DNA of 16,644 bases, taken from JAIEPT01 sp038217425. Its GTDB lineage: Bacteria; Planctomycetota; Planctomycetia; Gemmatales; Gemmataceae. Below the pieces are notes generated by a model. It saw only the letters and a program-made list of their open reading frames with translations, ran no database searches and was not told the origin of the DNA. The stretch spans positions 1 to 16,644 of the forward strand of contig JBBQPM010000151.1 in assembly GCA_038217425.1 (NCBI GenBank), written 5' to 3'. The position numbers and the translations under genes were made by a program. Shown one piece after another: positions 7,501-13,906 of the stretch (position 1 is its first letter; the number at the start of each line of letters is the position of its first letter).

Positions 7501-8865
7501 CTGGTCGAATGGCAATCGACGCTGCCGATCGAGATCGAGCTGATCGCGTGGAGCGGACGCGAACGGCCCGGCGAGCCGATCGAATATCTCACGCCGCCGG
7601 GAATGAAAGCCTCCCCGGTCTATAGCCGAGTGGCGCGCGTCAACGACGGCAAGCTCATCTTTCTCTCGAGCCTGCACGGCACGTCGGCCGACGACCCAGC
7701 CCGCGAAATCCCCGAGATCTTCGAACAGATGGGAAAGATTCTGGAGAAAGCGGGGAGCGATTTTCGCCACCTCGCGAAAGCGACCTACTATGTGACGAAC
7801 CCTCAAGCGACGAAAAAGATGGGCGAGCTTCGGCCCAACTACTACGATCCGAAACGGCCCCCCGCGGCATCGCTGGCGCTGGTCGCCGGGACGGGATTCG
7901 CCCAGCGATCCACGACCATCGATATGATCGCCATCCCCTCGCCGCGACTGAAAGTGAACGGCTACGGCCCGGCGGAACGCGGACACGGGCTCTCCGAGGC
8001 GGAACTTCAGGCGGGGTTCATCGTGCTGTTCGACGGCGCGACAGGCTTCGGCTGGAAGGATGCTCAAGTTCAGGCCGGCGTTCTCACAGCAGGGAGTTCG
8101 CACTTCACGCCGAGCGGCGGTCTGCTCGTGGCGGAGGTCGCCAAGCCCGGCGTTCTCAAATCGGGACGTAGTACGGCATTGCCGAAAGTCGGTCCGGCCA
8201 CCGTCATGCTGAATGGCGATTCGCCGCGGCCGCTGGATTTGCAGGACGGCCTCGGTCTGCGCTCGATTCGGTACAAGCCGGCTTCGCTGACGGAGATCAC
8301 GCCCAAGACCATCGGGGACGCGTGGAAGCCGATCCGCCACCCGAAACTCCCGCCCGAGCGCCAGGCGTCCTGGAAGATCGAGGCCGGCGTTCTTACCGCG
8401 GTCGGCGGCCCGGGATGCCTCGAGTACCAGACGTCGCAATTCGCGAACTTCATCCTTCAACTGGAAGTCCGAACCAAGACGCGTCACTCCAACAGCGGCG
8501 TCTTCTTTCGCGCCATCCCCGGCTCGTTCATGAACGGCTACGAGGCGCAAATCTACAACCGCTGCCACGACGGCGACGTCTCCAGATCCTGGAGTTGGGC
8601 GACCGGCGCCATCGACGATCGGCAGAACGCGCGCCGGCTCGTCAGCCGCGACGGCGAGTGGTTCCACTACACGATCGGCGCCGTCGACGGCCGAATCGCG
8701 ACGTGGATCAACGGCCAGCAGACAGTGGATTGGCAGGACGAACGTGAACCAAACGAGAACCCACGACTCGGTAAGCGAACCGCGGCCGGTACAATTCAGT
8801 TGCAGGCCCACGATATCGGCACGGAAGTCGAGTTCCGCAACATCCGCATCGCGGAGTGGAAGTGA
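4555..8865 (+). CDS. Secreted mosaic protein: two sialidase-type propellers, three RidA-like domains, DUF1080
   Basis: The protein has 1436 residues from the ATG at 4555, chosen because it has GGAG at 4542-4545 and begins with a signal peptide (hydrophobic WLRFLVLWSALFL). An upstream in-frame ATG at 4402 lies inside the CHAT gene and would bury the signal. Residues ~30-767 form two sialidase/BNR-type beta-propellers with nine Asp boxes (S/T-x-D-x-G-K-T-W type), whose Trp residues are at 95, 225, 273, 327, 472, 532, 608, 663 and 715. Three RidA/YjgF-like domains follow (~782-887, 892-1003, 1018-1125). All lack the RidA substrate-binding Arg (Val865, Leu981, Ala1105 at that place), so deaminase activity is unlikely. 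Residues ~1145-1436 are DUF1080, the 3-keto-disaccharide hydrolase family, with a possible degenerate first copy (LFDGATGFGWK) and a full second one (SNSGVFFRAIPG, GYEAQIYN). A role in binding or cleaving a glycan outside the cytoplasm is inferred. I see no clear FRIP motif, so true sialidase activity is doubtful. The next gene begins 48 bp downstream. Confidence 0.93.
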   Translation: MTQSRWLRFLVLWSALFLPGGETSLRSQELELALEAPFVNLAPGLKYSDEARDYAMTIGLERTRGGRLWAAWVAGGDSDKGYFVAATSDDEGKTWSRPRFVIDPPPAPSGLRRRILVGNFWLDPTGRLWLFFDQSMGYFDGRAGVWAITCDNPDAENPTWSPPRRLAHGATLNKPIVTKAGDWLLPVSLWQRDRIRPLEIQSAHKELDAERMAHVFVSQDQGKTWNRRDGVVFPQFDFDEHMFLERKDGSLWMLARTRAGIAESTSTDAGKTWSEPKIAQPHINARFFLRRLASGKVLLVRHGAIDQRTPARSHLTAFLSSDDGKTWEGGLVLDERAGVSYPDGFQAPDGRIFISYDRNRAKDREILFAVFTEADILAGRVVSEKSRLKGLVNKATGPTIRDWTEQARLDAKHDRTNIPYDGISPDRMVCDTTLRELPDGSWALFLLAGDDIEPSPKNYTAVTRSFDQGKTWSKLEAIDVGFPRTGKTSGQGPTEIMVHGKRCTMFFSTHSQTWGRDWKSWLMHSDDSCKTWSKPEPVPGRLGNFTFIRNHIVTRDGRIMLPFQHYLGPGPDVPPPAADERPWSVSLRHYVSNPRNGVLISSDGGKTWAEHGNIRLTTDDRYHGWAENNLVELADGRIAMIIRGDRLGGVLYYAESRDGGKTWPEFATKTDIPNPGSKATLYPLGGDAVALLHNPNPKHRSPLALWVSFDGMKTWPYRRVLVPESCDGPKGRLNYPDGFVSKDKQWLHFAFDDNRHRAVYYGAKLPPLPVPASAPIDVEHVEPNAGSCAAAIVADAVPLVHTQQILAEGMETKPVQDRLQTILQNAGSSLDRLVKLNFVMTDDGQREALRKSLARGDFGKGNPAVSFVTGKLPSKATWAVDAVALGTRRASWKQVEHGDGFAILPPGARVYVSGQLVPGKDLADATRKTLEELRETLKFLGLKENSVVQLKAFLQPMADHQGVREELAKFFQAAKANVPPLVLVEWQSTLPIEIELIAWSGRERPGEPIEYLTPPGMKASPVYSRVARVNDGKLIFLSSLHGTSADDPAREIPEIFEQMGKILEKAGSDFRHLAKATYYVTNPQATKKMGELRPNYYDPKRPPAASLALVAGTGFAQRSTTIDMIAIPSPRLKVNGYGPAERGHGLSEAELQAGFIVLFDGATGFGWKDAQVQAGVLTAGSSHFTPSGGLLVAEVAKPGVLKSGRSTALPKVGPATVMLNGDSPRPLDLQDGLGLRSIRYKPASLTEITPKTIGDAWKPIRHPKLPPERQASWKIEAGVLTAVGGPGCLEYQTSQFANFILQLEVRTKTRHSNSGVFFRAIPGSFMNGYEAQIYNRCHDGDVSRSWSWATGAIDDRQNARRLVSRDGEWFHYTIGAVDGRIATWINGQQTVDWQDEREPNENPRLGKRTAAGTIQLQAHDIGTEVEFRNIRIAEWK

Positions 8866-8913
8866 CGCGGTCCTTGCGACCGATTCCCGTGCAAACGTGC
8901 ACAAGAGCTTTTC

Positions 8914-11259
8914 ATGATCCGAACGTGCCGCAGTTCAACGACCCTTGTCATCTTTGCCGCGGTCCTCTCGGGAATCGAGATGCCCGCGGCCGCGCAGTCG
9001 CCCGACTTTCAGCAGCAGATTCTTCCCCTGCTTTACAATCGGTGCTTCAGTTGCCACAGCGAGAAGGCCGGCAAACCCAAAGGCGGGTTGCGGCTCGATT
9101 CGGCCGAGGCGATTCGCGACAGCGGCGTCGTCGTGGCCGGTAAGCCCGAGGAGAGCGAGTTGCTGACGCGCACGGCTCTCGCGCTCACGGACAAGCGCCA
9201 CATGCCGCCGCTGAAAGGCGGCAGCCAGCCGTTGAATGACACCGAGCGGGATCTGCTGCGCCGCTGGATCGCGGACGGCGCCAAGACCGGCGCGTGGAAG
9301 TCCTTTGCTCACCGTGAGCCCGCCGTTGCGTTCGAGGCAGCGCCCCTGAAGCGAACCGACGTGCCGCAACTCACGCGCCGGGTCGACGAACTTGTCGAGG
9401 CCTACCACCGCGCGAAGGGGTCTCGGCTCAATGCACCCGTCGGCGACGAAGCCTTCGTTCGGCGTGTTTATCTCGACGTCGCCGGGCGCATCCCGACCCT
9501 CGCCGAGAGTACGCAGTTCCTTGGTAGCAAGGCATCCGACAAGCGGGCCAAGTTGATCGATACGCTGCTGCAGAGCGAGGCGTACGTCAGTCACACGTTC
9601 AACTGGAAAGCCGACCTGCTGCGTTTGATCAGCAGGGGAATCCCGGGGCAGCCCGCGTGGATGTACGAAGATTGGGTGAAGGAATCGATCCGCTCCGGGA
9701 TGGATTACGACAAGTTCGTTCGCAATCTGATCACCGCGAAGGGTTACCTGTGGGAGAACGGAGCCGTCGGGTTTTATCTCCGCGACCTCGGCATGCCGCT
9801 CGATCACATGTCGAACCTGTCGCGCGTCTTCCTCGGCACGCGCATCGAGTGCGCCCAGTGCCACGACCACCCGTACGAACCGGTCACGCAGCGCGACTTC
9901 TACCAGCTCACCGCCTACACCTACGGCGTGTCGAATCTCTACTCTTCCGCGGGGTATTCGACCGACAATGTGAAGCAATGGAACAAGCTCCTCGTCCTCA
10001 TGAAGGACGCGAATGCCGACGAGGGGTTGCGTCAGAGCGTCAGCGGCACGATCGCGCCGCTCAAACGGCTGACGCGGGATACCGACCACCTGCTGAAATA
10101 TCCCGAGACGTACGCGAACGACGTCAAGGCGCGCGGGACGCCCGTGGAGTGCCGTACTCCGTTCGGCGACGAAGCCCCGGCCAGCGCCGACAATCGCCGG
10201 GAAGCCTTCGCCGACTGGCTGACGTCGCCCCGCAATCCGCGCTTCGCCAAGAACATCTCCAATCGGCTCTGGAAGCGGGTCATGGGCATGGGATTGATCG
10301 AGCCGGTCGACAGCCTCTCGCCGGTCAATCGGCCCGAACACCCCGAGCTTCTCGAGTTCCTTACGGAGTCCTTCGCCCGGCTCGGTTTCGACGAGCGGGC
10401 CTATCTCGCCGTGCTGCTCAATAGCCGGGTCTATCAATCGGAATCGGTACGCACGCCTCCGGAGCCGGGTTTACCATTTACGTTTCAGGGCCCGCTCCTC
10501 CGCAGGCTCTCGGCCGAGCAGCTCTGGGATTCGCTGCTCACGCTGCTCGTCGAGGACCTGGACGCACGCAAGCCGTTGCAGGGCGACCAGGATTCCGTGA
10601 TCCGGGAAAGACTGGTTCGGCTGACGAACATGACCGCGGACGAATTACTGGATCTCTCGAAGAAGATGGCGGAGTTCCGGGTCATCCAGCGGAAACACTC
10701 GATCGAAGTCGAAGTTCTAAAGGTCGCACTGAAGCAGGCCAAGGAGAAGGGCGATGCCGACGCCGTCCGTAAGATTGGGCAAAAACAGGCGAAAGCGAAT
10801 GCCGGCTTCGAACAGATGAAGAAGGCTTACGACACGAGCCTACCGACGTCGAAGAAAGAAACCGACCCGCGCTGGACGAAAGTTTCGCCGTTGTGGGTGC
10901 GGGCGTCCGAGATTCGCACGCCGATCGCCCTGGGGCATTTTCTGCGGCAGTTCGGCCAGTCGGACCGTCGGGAAATCGACGCGTTCAACAAGAGCCCCAA
11001 TCTCACGCATTCGCTCGCGCTGATGAACGGCGAGTTGACTCGGTCGGCCCTGGAAGAAAAGTCGTACGTGCGATCCCGCCTGATTCCGCTCAACGACAAG
11101 AATGAACGACTGCAGGGGGCGTTTCTGTCGATCCTCGCGCGTCGCCCCACGGCCGACGAGGCGGCGCGCTGTCAGAAATTGCTTCAGAGCAGCCCGACCC
11201 CGGAGCAAGACCTTCTTTGGGCCCTGCTCAATTCCCCCGAGTTCCTGTTCATTCCGTAG
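8914..11259 (+). CDS. Exported PSCyt1/DUF1549/DUF1553 di-haem planctomycetal protein
   Basis: The 781-aa protein starts with a Sec signal (SSTTLVIFAAVLSG, cleavage near AAAQ, residue ~28). A planctomycete-type cytochrome c domain (PSCyt1) follows, with haem motif CFSCH (Cys44, Cys47, His48) and a likely distal ligand Met97 in RHMPP. DUF1549 (PSCyt2) covers ~150-345 and holds a second haem-binding motif, CAQCH (Cys313, Cys316, His317), followed by DHPY. DUF1553 (PSD1) covers ~428-770 and is interrupted at ~570-645 by a Lys/Glu/Ala-rich stretch likely to form a helix or coiled coil. This architecture is greatly expanded in Planctomycetota; it is thought to be redox-active in the periplasm, but its reaction is not established. 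The ATG has a modest AAGAG at 8903-8907. The gene is followed after 9 bp by a DUF1501 gene, the usual partner of this family; the pair almost certainly forms an operon. Confidence 0.94.
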   Translation: MIRTCRSSTTLVIFAAVLSGIEMPAAAQSPDFQQQILPLLYNRCFSCHSEKAGKPKGGLRLDSAEAIRDSGVVVAGKPEESELLTRTALALTDKRHMPPLKGGSQPLNDTERDLLRRWIADGAKTGAWKSFAHREPAVAFEAAPLKRTDVPQLTRRVDELVEAYHRAKGSRLNAPVGDEAFVRRVYLDVAGRIPTLAESTQFLGSKASDKRAKLIDTLLQSEAYVSHTFNWKADLLRLISRGIPGQPAWMYEDWVKESIRSGMDYDKFVRNLITAKGYLWENGAVGFYLRDLGMPLDHMSNLSRVFLGTRIECAQCHDHPYEPVTQRDFYQLTAYTYGVSNLYSSAGYSTDNVKQWNKLLVLMKDANADEGLRQSVSGTIAPLKRLTRDTDHLLKYPETYANDVKARGTPVECRTPFGDEAPASADNRREAFADWLTSPRNPRFAKNISNRLWKRVMGMGLIEPVDSLSPVNRPEHPELLEFLTESFARLGFDERAYLAVLLNSRVYQSESVRTPPEPGLPFTFQGPLLRRLSAEQLWDSLLTLLVEDLDARKPLQGDQDSVIRERLVRLTNMTADELLDLSKKMAEFRVIQRKHSIEVEVLKVALKQAKEKGDADAVRKIGQKQAKANAGFEQMKKAYDTSLPTSKKETDPRWTKVSPLWVRASEIRTPIALGHFLRQFGQSDRREIDAFNKSPNLTHSLALMNGELTRSALEEKSYVRSRLIPLNDKNERLQGAFLSILARRPTADEAARCQKLLQSSPTPEQDLLWALLNSPEFLFIP

Positions 11260-11263
11260 GAGA
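11257..11263 (+). promoter_or_regulatory. Ribosome binding site overlapping the previous stop codon
   Basis: The sequence TAGGAGA contains both the TAG stop (11257-11259) of the DUF1549/DUF1553 gene and a strong Shine-Dalgarno GGAG (11259-11262), 6 bases before the DUF1501 start at 11269. A ribosome ending on the first gene sits on the initiation site of the second. This suggests translational coupling and balanced production of the two partners. Confidence 0.75.
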
Positions 11264-11268
11264 TTCCC

Positions 11269-12543
11269 ATGAACCCACTACGCGACGAAATCTCGAGGCG
11301 ATGTTTCCTCCAGCGCTATTCAAAGACGTTCCTGGGCGTCAGCGTGCTGGGGCTGGCGACCAGCCCGCGAGCCGCGGAAAATCCAGCTCCCCGGGCCCGG
11401 TCGGTCATCTACATCTACCTACGGGGCGGACTATCGCATATCGATACCTTTGACCCGAAGCCGGGCCGACCGGAGATGGGGGGCGTGCGCGCGATCCCCA
11501 CCCGCGCCGACGGCGTGCAAATTTCCGAGTGGCTGCCGCTGTTCGCCAACCAAATGCGGCACGTCGCCCTCGTCCGCTCGATGACCTCGACGCAGGGCGT
11601 CCACGACCGGGGCAACTACCTGGCCCACACCAGCTACTTCATGACGCCGACCATCAGCCATCCCGCGCACGGAGCGTGGGCGCTTCGACGGCTCGGGTCG
11701 ATCAACCCGCTGCTTCCCGGCAACGTCCTGATCAATGGGAGTTCGCAACATCCCGGCAGCGGCTACATGCCGGCGCACCTGGCTCCGCTGCCAATCCCCG
11801 ACCCTGCCGCCGGATTGCAGAACTCCGCCTTGCCGGAGCGCGTGACGGAAGCGGACTTCGTGAGGCGGACGCAATTGGCCCAGGCCCTGGGCGACGACTT
11901 CCTCGCACGCACGCCCCATCCCTCCGCGGCCGCGTATCGGAAGGTCCACGAAGAGGCGGTGAGCCTTATGAGAAGCCGGGATCTGGGAGCGTTCGATATC
12001 TCGCAAGAGTCGCGCCGAACCCAGGAGCAGTACGGTTCTCACACCTTCGGCAAGGGTTGCTTGCTGGCGCGCCGACTCGTCGAGCACGGCGTCCGGTTTA
12101 TCGAAGTCGAGGAAGGCCAAAACTGGGACACGCACAACGACCACCTCGTCGCCATGAGGAGGATGACGCCCTCGTTGGATCAAACCCTGTCGGCCCTGAT
12201 CGGCGACCTGCACGATTGCGGCCTGCTGGCGTCGACGCTCGTGGTGCTGGCGACCGAGTTCGGCCGAAGTCCGCAGATCAGCGAAACGACCGAAGGACGC
12301 GGGCACCATCCCTCCGCCTTCACCTGGTGGCTCGCCGGCGGCGGCATCAAGGGGGGCGTCGTTCACGGCAAGTCGGATGAAGCCGGCCATAACGTGGCCG
12401 AAAATAGCGTCACGATGCCCGACTTCAACGCAACGATCGCCCGCGCGCTCGGGATCGATCTCGATCACATCGAGCGGTCTCCCTCGGGCCGGCCGTTCAC
12501 GGTCGCGAATTCGGGCAGGCCCCTCGAAAGTCTGTTCGCGTAA
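11269..12543 (+). CDS. Tat-exported DUF1501 protein (alkaline phosphatase/sulfatase-like fold)
   Basis: The 424-aa protein has a twin-arginine signal (SRRCFLQ at residues 9-15, then a hydrophobic FLGVSVLGLA), so it is probably exported folded by Tat. The body is a DUF1501 domain, distantly related to the alkaline phosphatase/sulfatase superfamily. Conserved segments include GGLSHIDTFDPKPG (Asp59, Asp62), RSMTSTQGVHDRGNY, NWDTHNDH (Asp287, His289, His292), TEFGRSP (Glu330) and GRGHHP (His346, His347). These His/Asp residues are candidate metal ligands by analogy with that superfamily; this is inference, as the family's reaction is not established. It sits 9 bp after the DUF1549/DUF1553 gene, whose products usually occur with DUF1501 proteins. 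A large hairpin follows the TAA by 13 bp, so this is the last gene of the + strand group. Length and ends look normal for the family. Confidence 0.94.
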   Translation: MNPLRDEISRRCFLQRYSKTFLGVSVLGLATSPRAAENPAPRARSVIYIYLRGGLSHIDTFDPKPGRPEMGGVRAIPTRADGVQISEWLPLFANQMRHVALVRSMTSTQGVHDRGNYLAHTSYFMTPTISHPAHGAWALRRLGSINPLLPGNVLINGSSQHPGSGYMPAHLAPLPIPDPAAGLQNSALPERVTEADFVRRTQLAQALGDDFLARTPHPSAAAYRKVHEEAVSLMRSRDLGAFDISQESRRTQEQYGSHTFGKGCLLARRLVEHGVRFIEVEEGQNWDTHNDHLVAMRRMTPSLDQTLSALIGDLHDCGLLASTLVVLATEFGRSPQISETTEGRGHHPSAFTWWLAGGGIKGGVVHGKSDEAGHNVAENSVTMPDFNATIARALGIDLDHIERSPSGRPFTVANSGRPLESLFA

Positions 12544-12556
12544 ATGCAAATTGGCC

Positions 12557-12612
12557 GGAGCCCGCGGCGGCAGCAGGGACCGAATTTCGTCCTTGCTGCC
12601 GCTGCGGGCTCC
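12557..12612. terminator. Strong hairpin between convergent genes, probable bidirectional terminator
   Basis: Left arm 12557-12580 and right arm 12589-12612 pair over 24 bases around an 8-base loop (CGAATTTC). As + strand RNA all 24 positions pair, including two G-U pairs (12566/12603 and 12576/12593); as - strand RNA these become two A-C mismatches. The stem is therefore stronger for the + strand transcript of the DUF1501 gene. It lies 13 bp past that gene's stop and 26 bp past the stop of the facing DUF1552 gene. There is no T-tract on the + side and only a weak AATTTGCATTT on the - side, so it is not a textbook intrinsic terminator. Confidence 0.75.
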
Positions 12613-12638
12613 CGAGCGATCATTCACACGCGGATTCT

Positions 12639-13889
12639 TTAGACGTCGCTAAAGACGCCGGTGCTGGCGCCGAAGGACGTCGCTTCGATGCCCGTCTGCT
12701 GCAACATGCGCAAGAAGAGATTCGCGAGCAGCGTATTGTTTCGGCGGTCGTAGCCGAGATGCCCGCGGTGCCGGAGACCGCCGCCCGCGAGGAGGATCGG
12801 CAAGTTGTTATTGTCGTGCGAGGAGGAATTGCCGAGGTTGCTGGCGTACAGGACGATCGTCCGCGCGAGCAGATTGTGCTCGCCTTCCCGGCTCTCTTTG
12901 AGCTTGCCAAGAAACTCGCCGAAGACGCGAATTTCCGCTTCCTCGATGAGGGCCAACTGCTCCAGTTTGGCGGGCTCCTGGCCGTGGTGCGAAGCGTCGT
13001 GGTGTGCGAGCGTGGCGTTGGCGATTCCGGTCTGGTCTTGCGAACCGAGGAAGAGCGTGACGACGCGGGTCGAATCGGTTTGCAGGGCGAGATGGACGAT
13101 GTCGAACCACTGCTGACTCCGGGCGACCAGTTGGGCGCCTCCCAGATCGCTGGTTGGCGCCGGGTATTCGACGCGCGGCTTCGGCGTGTTGGTCCAGCGG
13201 AGGTCTTGTTGAAGCCGCAGCTCGGCTTCGCGGATCGAGTCGAGGTACAGGGAGAGCCGGCGCCGGTCGGCGTCGCTGATCCGGGCGTTCATCGACTGCA
13301 CTTGGCCGCGAACGTCGTCGAGGATGCTTTGGCCTTCCTGGATGCGGCGCATTTCCCGCGCCTGCTCCTCCGGAGTGCCGCGGACGAAGAGTTGCCGAAA
13401 GGCGTGGGTGGCGCGCGGTTGCGCGGGGACGCGGACGCCGCGCCGATTCCAGACGACGTCGCCGCCGCCGAGGTTGAGGCAGGCGAAGCGCGTCTGATTG
13501 CCGACGTGCGCCGCGATCTCCTGGTCGAGCGAGATGGAGTTGCGGATTTCGCCGGGCCGAACGAAATCGGGATGCACGCCGGTGAACAGCGCGGACTCGG
13601 CAAAGTGGCCCGAAGCATAACGATGCGACATGCCCGAGATGACGGTGAACTGCTCCTTGTGCGGCTGAAGCGCACGGAGATACCGGCTCGGCTGGTAGTC
13701 GGCGCCCGTTTGTTCGGGGAAGAAGTTGGGGGCGTACATGCCCAGCGGCCTGCCCACGAGCACGACTCGCCGCGGCGCGGCTCGCGCCGGCTCGGCAGCG
13801 CGCGGCGCCATCGCGTCCAGGAACGGCAACCCGATCGCCACCCCGGCAGACCGGAGGAACGTGCGGCGATTCATCGGTTTCATCGGCAT
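12639..13889 (-). CDS. Tat-exported DUF1552 protein
   Basis: The 416-aa protein starts at the ATG at 13889, preceded by a strong GAGGAG (complement of 13896-13901) 6 bases away. The N terminus carries a twin-arginine signal (NRRTFLR at residues 7-13, then SAGVAIGLPFLDAM), so export by Tat is expected. The remainder is a DUF1552 domain with family-like segments PLGMYAPNFFPE, VISGMSHRYASGHFAESALF, NSISLDQEIAAHVG, and near the end NLGNSSSHDNNNLPILLAGG. DUF1552 proteins nearly always lie next to DUF1592/DUF1588 cytochrome-like genes, as here (17-bp gap). Their activity is unknown; a resemblance in context and size to DUF1501 suggests an analogous hydrolase or partner role. An open frame extends upstream to 14456, but it overlaps the preceding gene and lacks the signal at its start. 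In-frame ATGs at residues 3 and 6 are alternatives; the first has the best spacing. Confidence 0.93.
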   Translation of the reverse strand: MPMKPMNRRTFLRSAGVAIGLPFLDAMAPRAAEPARAAPRRVVLVGRPLGMYAPNFFPEQTGADYQPSRYLRALQPHKEQFTVISGMSHRYASGHFAESALFTGVHPDFVRPGEIRNSISLDQEIAAHVGNQTRFACLNLGGGDVVWNRRGVRVPAQPRATHAFRQLFVRGTPEEQAREMRRIQEGQSILDDVRGQVQSMNARISDADRRRLSLYLDSIREAELRLQQDLRWTNTPKPRVEYPAPTSDLGGAQLVARSQQWFDIVHLALQTDSTRVVTLFLGSQDQTGIANATLAHHDASHHGQEPAKLEQLALIEEAEIRVFGEFLGKLKESREGEHNLLARTIVLYASNLGNSSSHDNNNLPILLAGGGLRHRGHLGYDRRNNTLLANLFLRMLQQTGIEATSFGASTGVFSDV

Positions 13890-13895
13890 GGCGAA

Positions 13896-13901
13896 CTCCT
13901 C
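13896..13901 (-). promoter_or_regulatory. Ribosome binding site of the DUF1552 gene
   Basis: On the - strand GAGGAG lies 6 bases before the ATG at 13889 and 5 bases after the TGA (13909-13907) of the preceding gene. It is the strongest Shine-Dalgarno on this strand and decides the DUF1552 start against the longer open frame. Confidence 0.75.
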
Positions 13902-13906
13902 GGCTT

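Noticed and set aside
8868..8882. Hairpin CGGTC-CTTGC-GACCG just after the mosaic gene
   Set aside because: The stem has only 5 bp and no T-tract, and the next gene follows at once, so it is too weak to call a terminator.
7351..8904. 517-codon open frame on the - strand
   Set aside because: It is antisense to the RidA and DUF1080 domains and shows no motif of its own.
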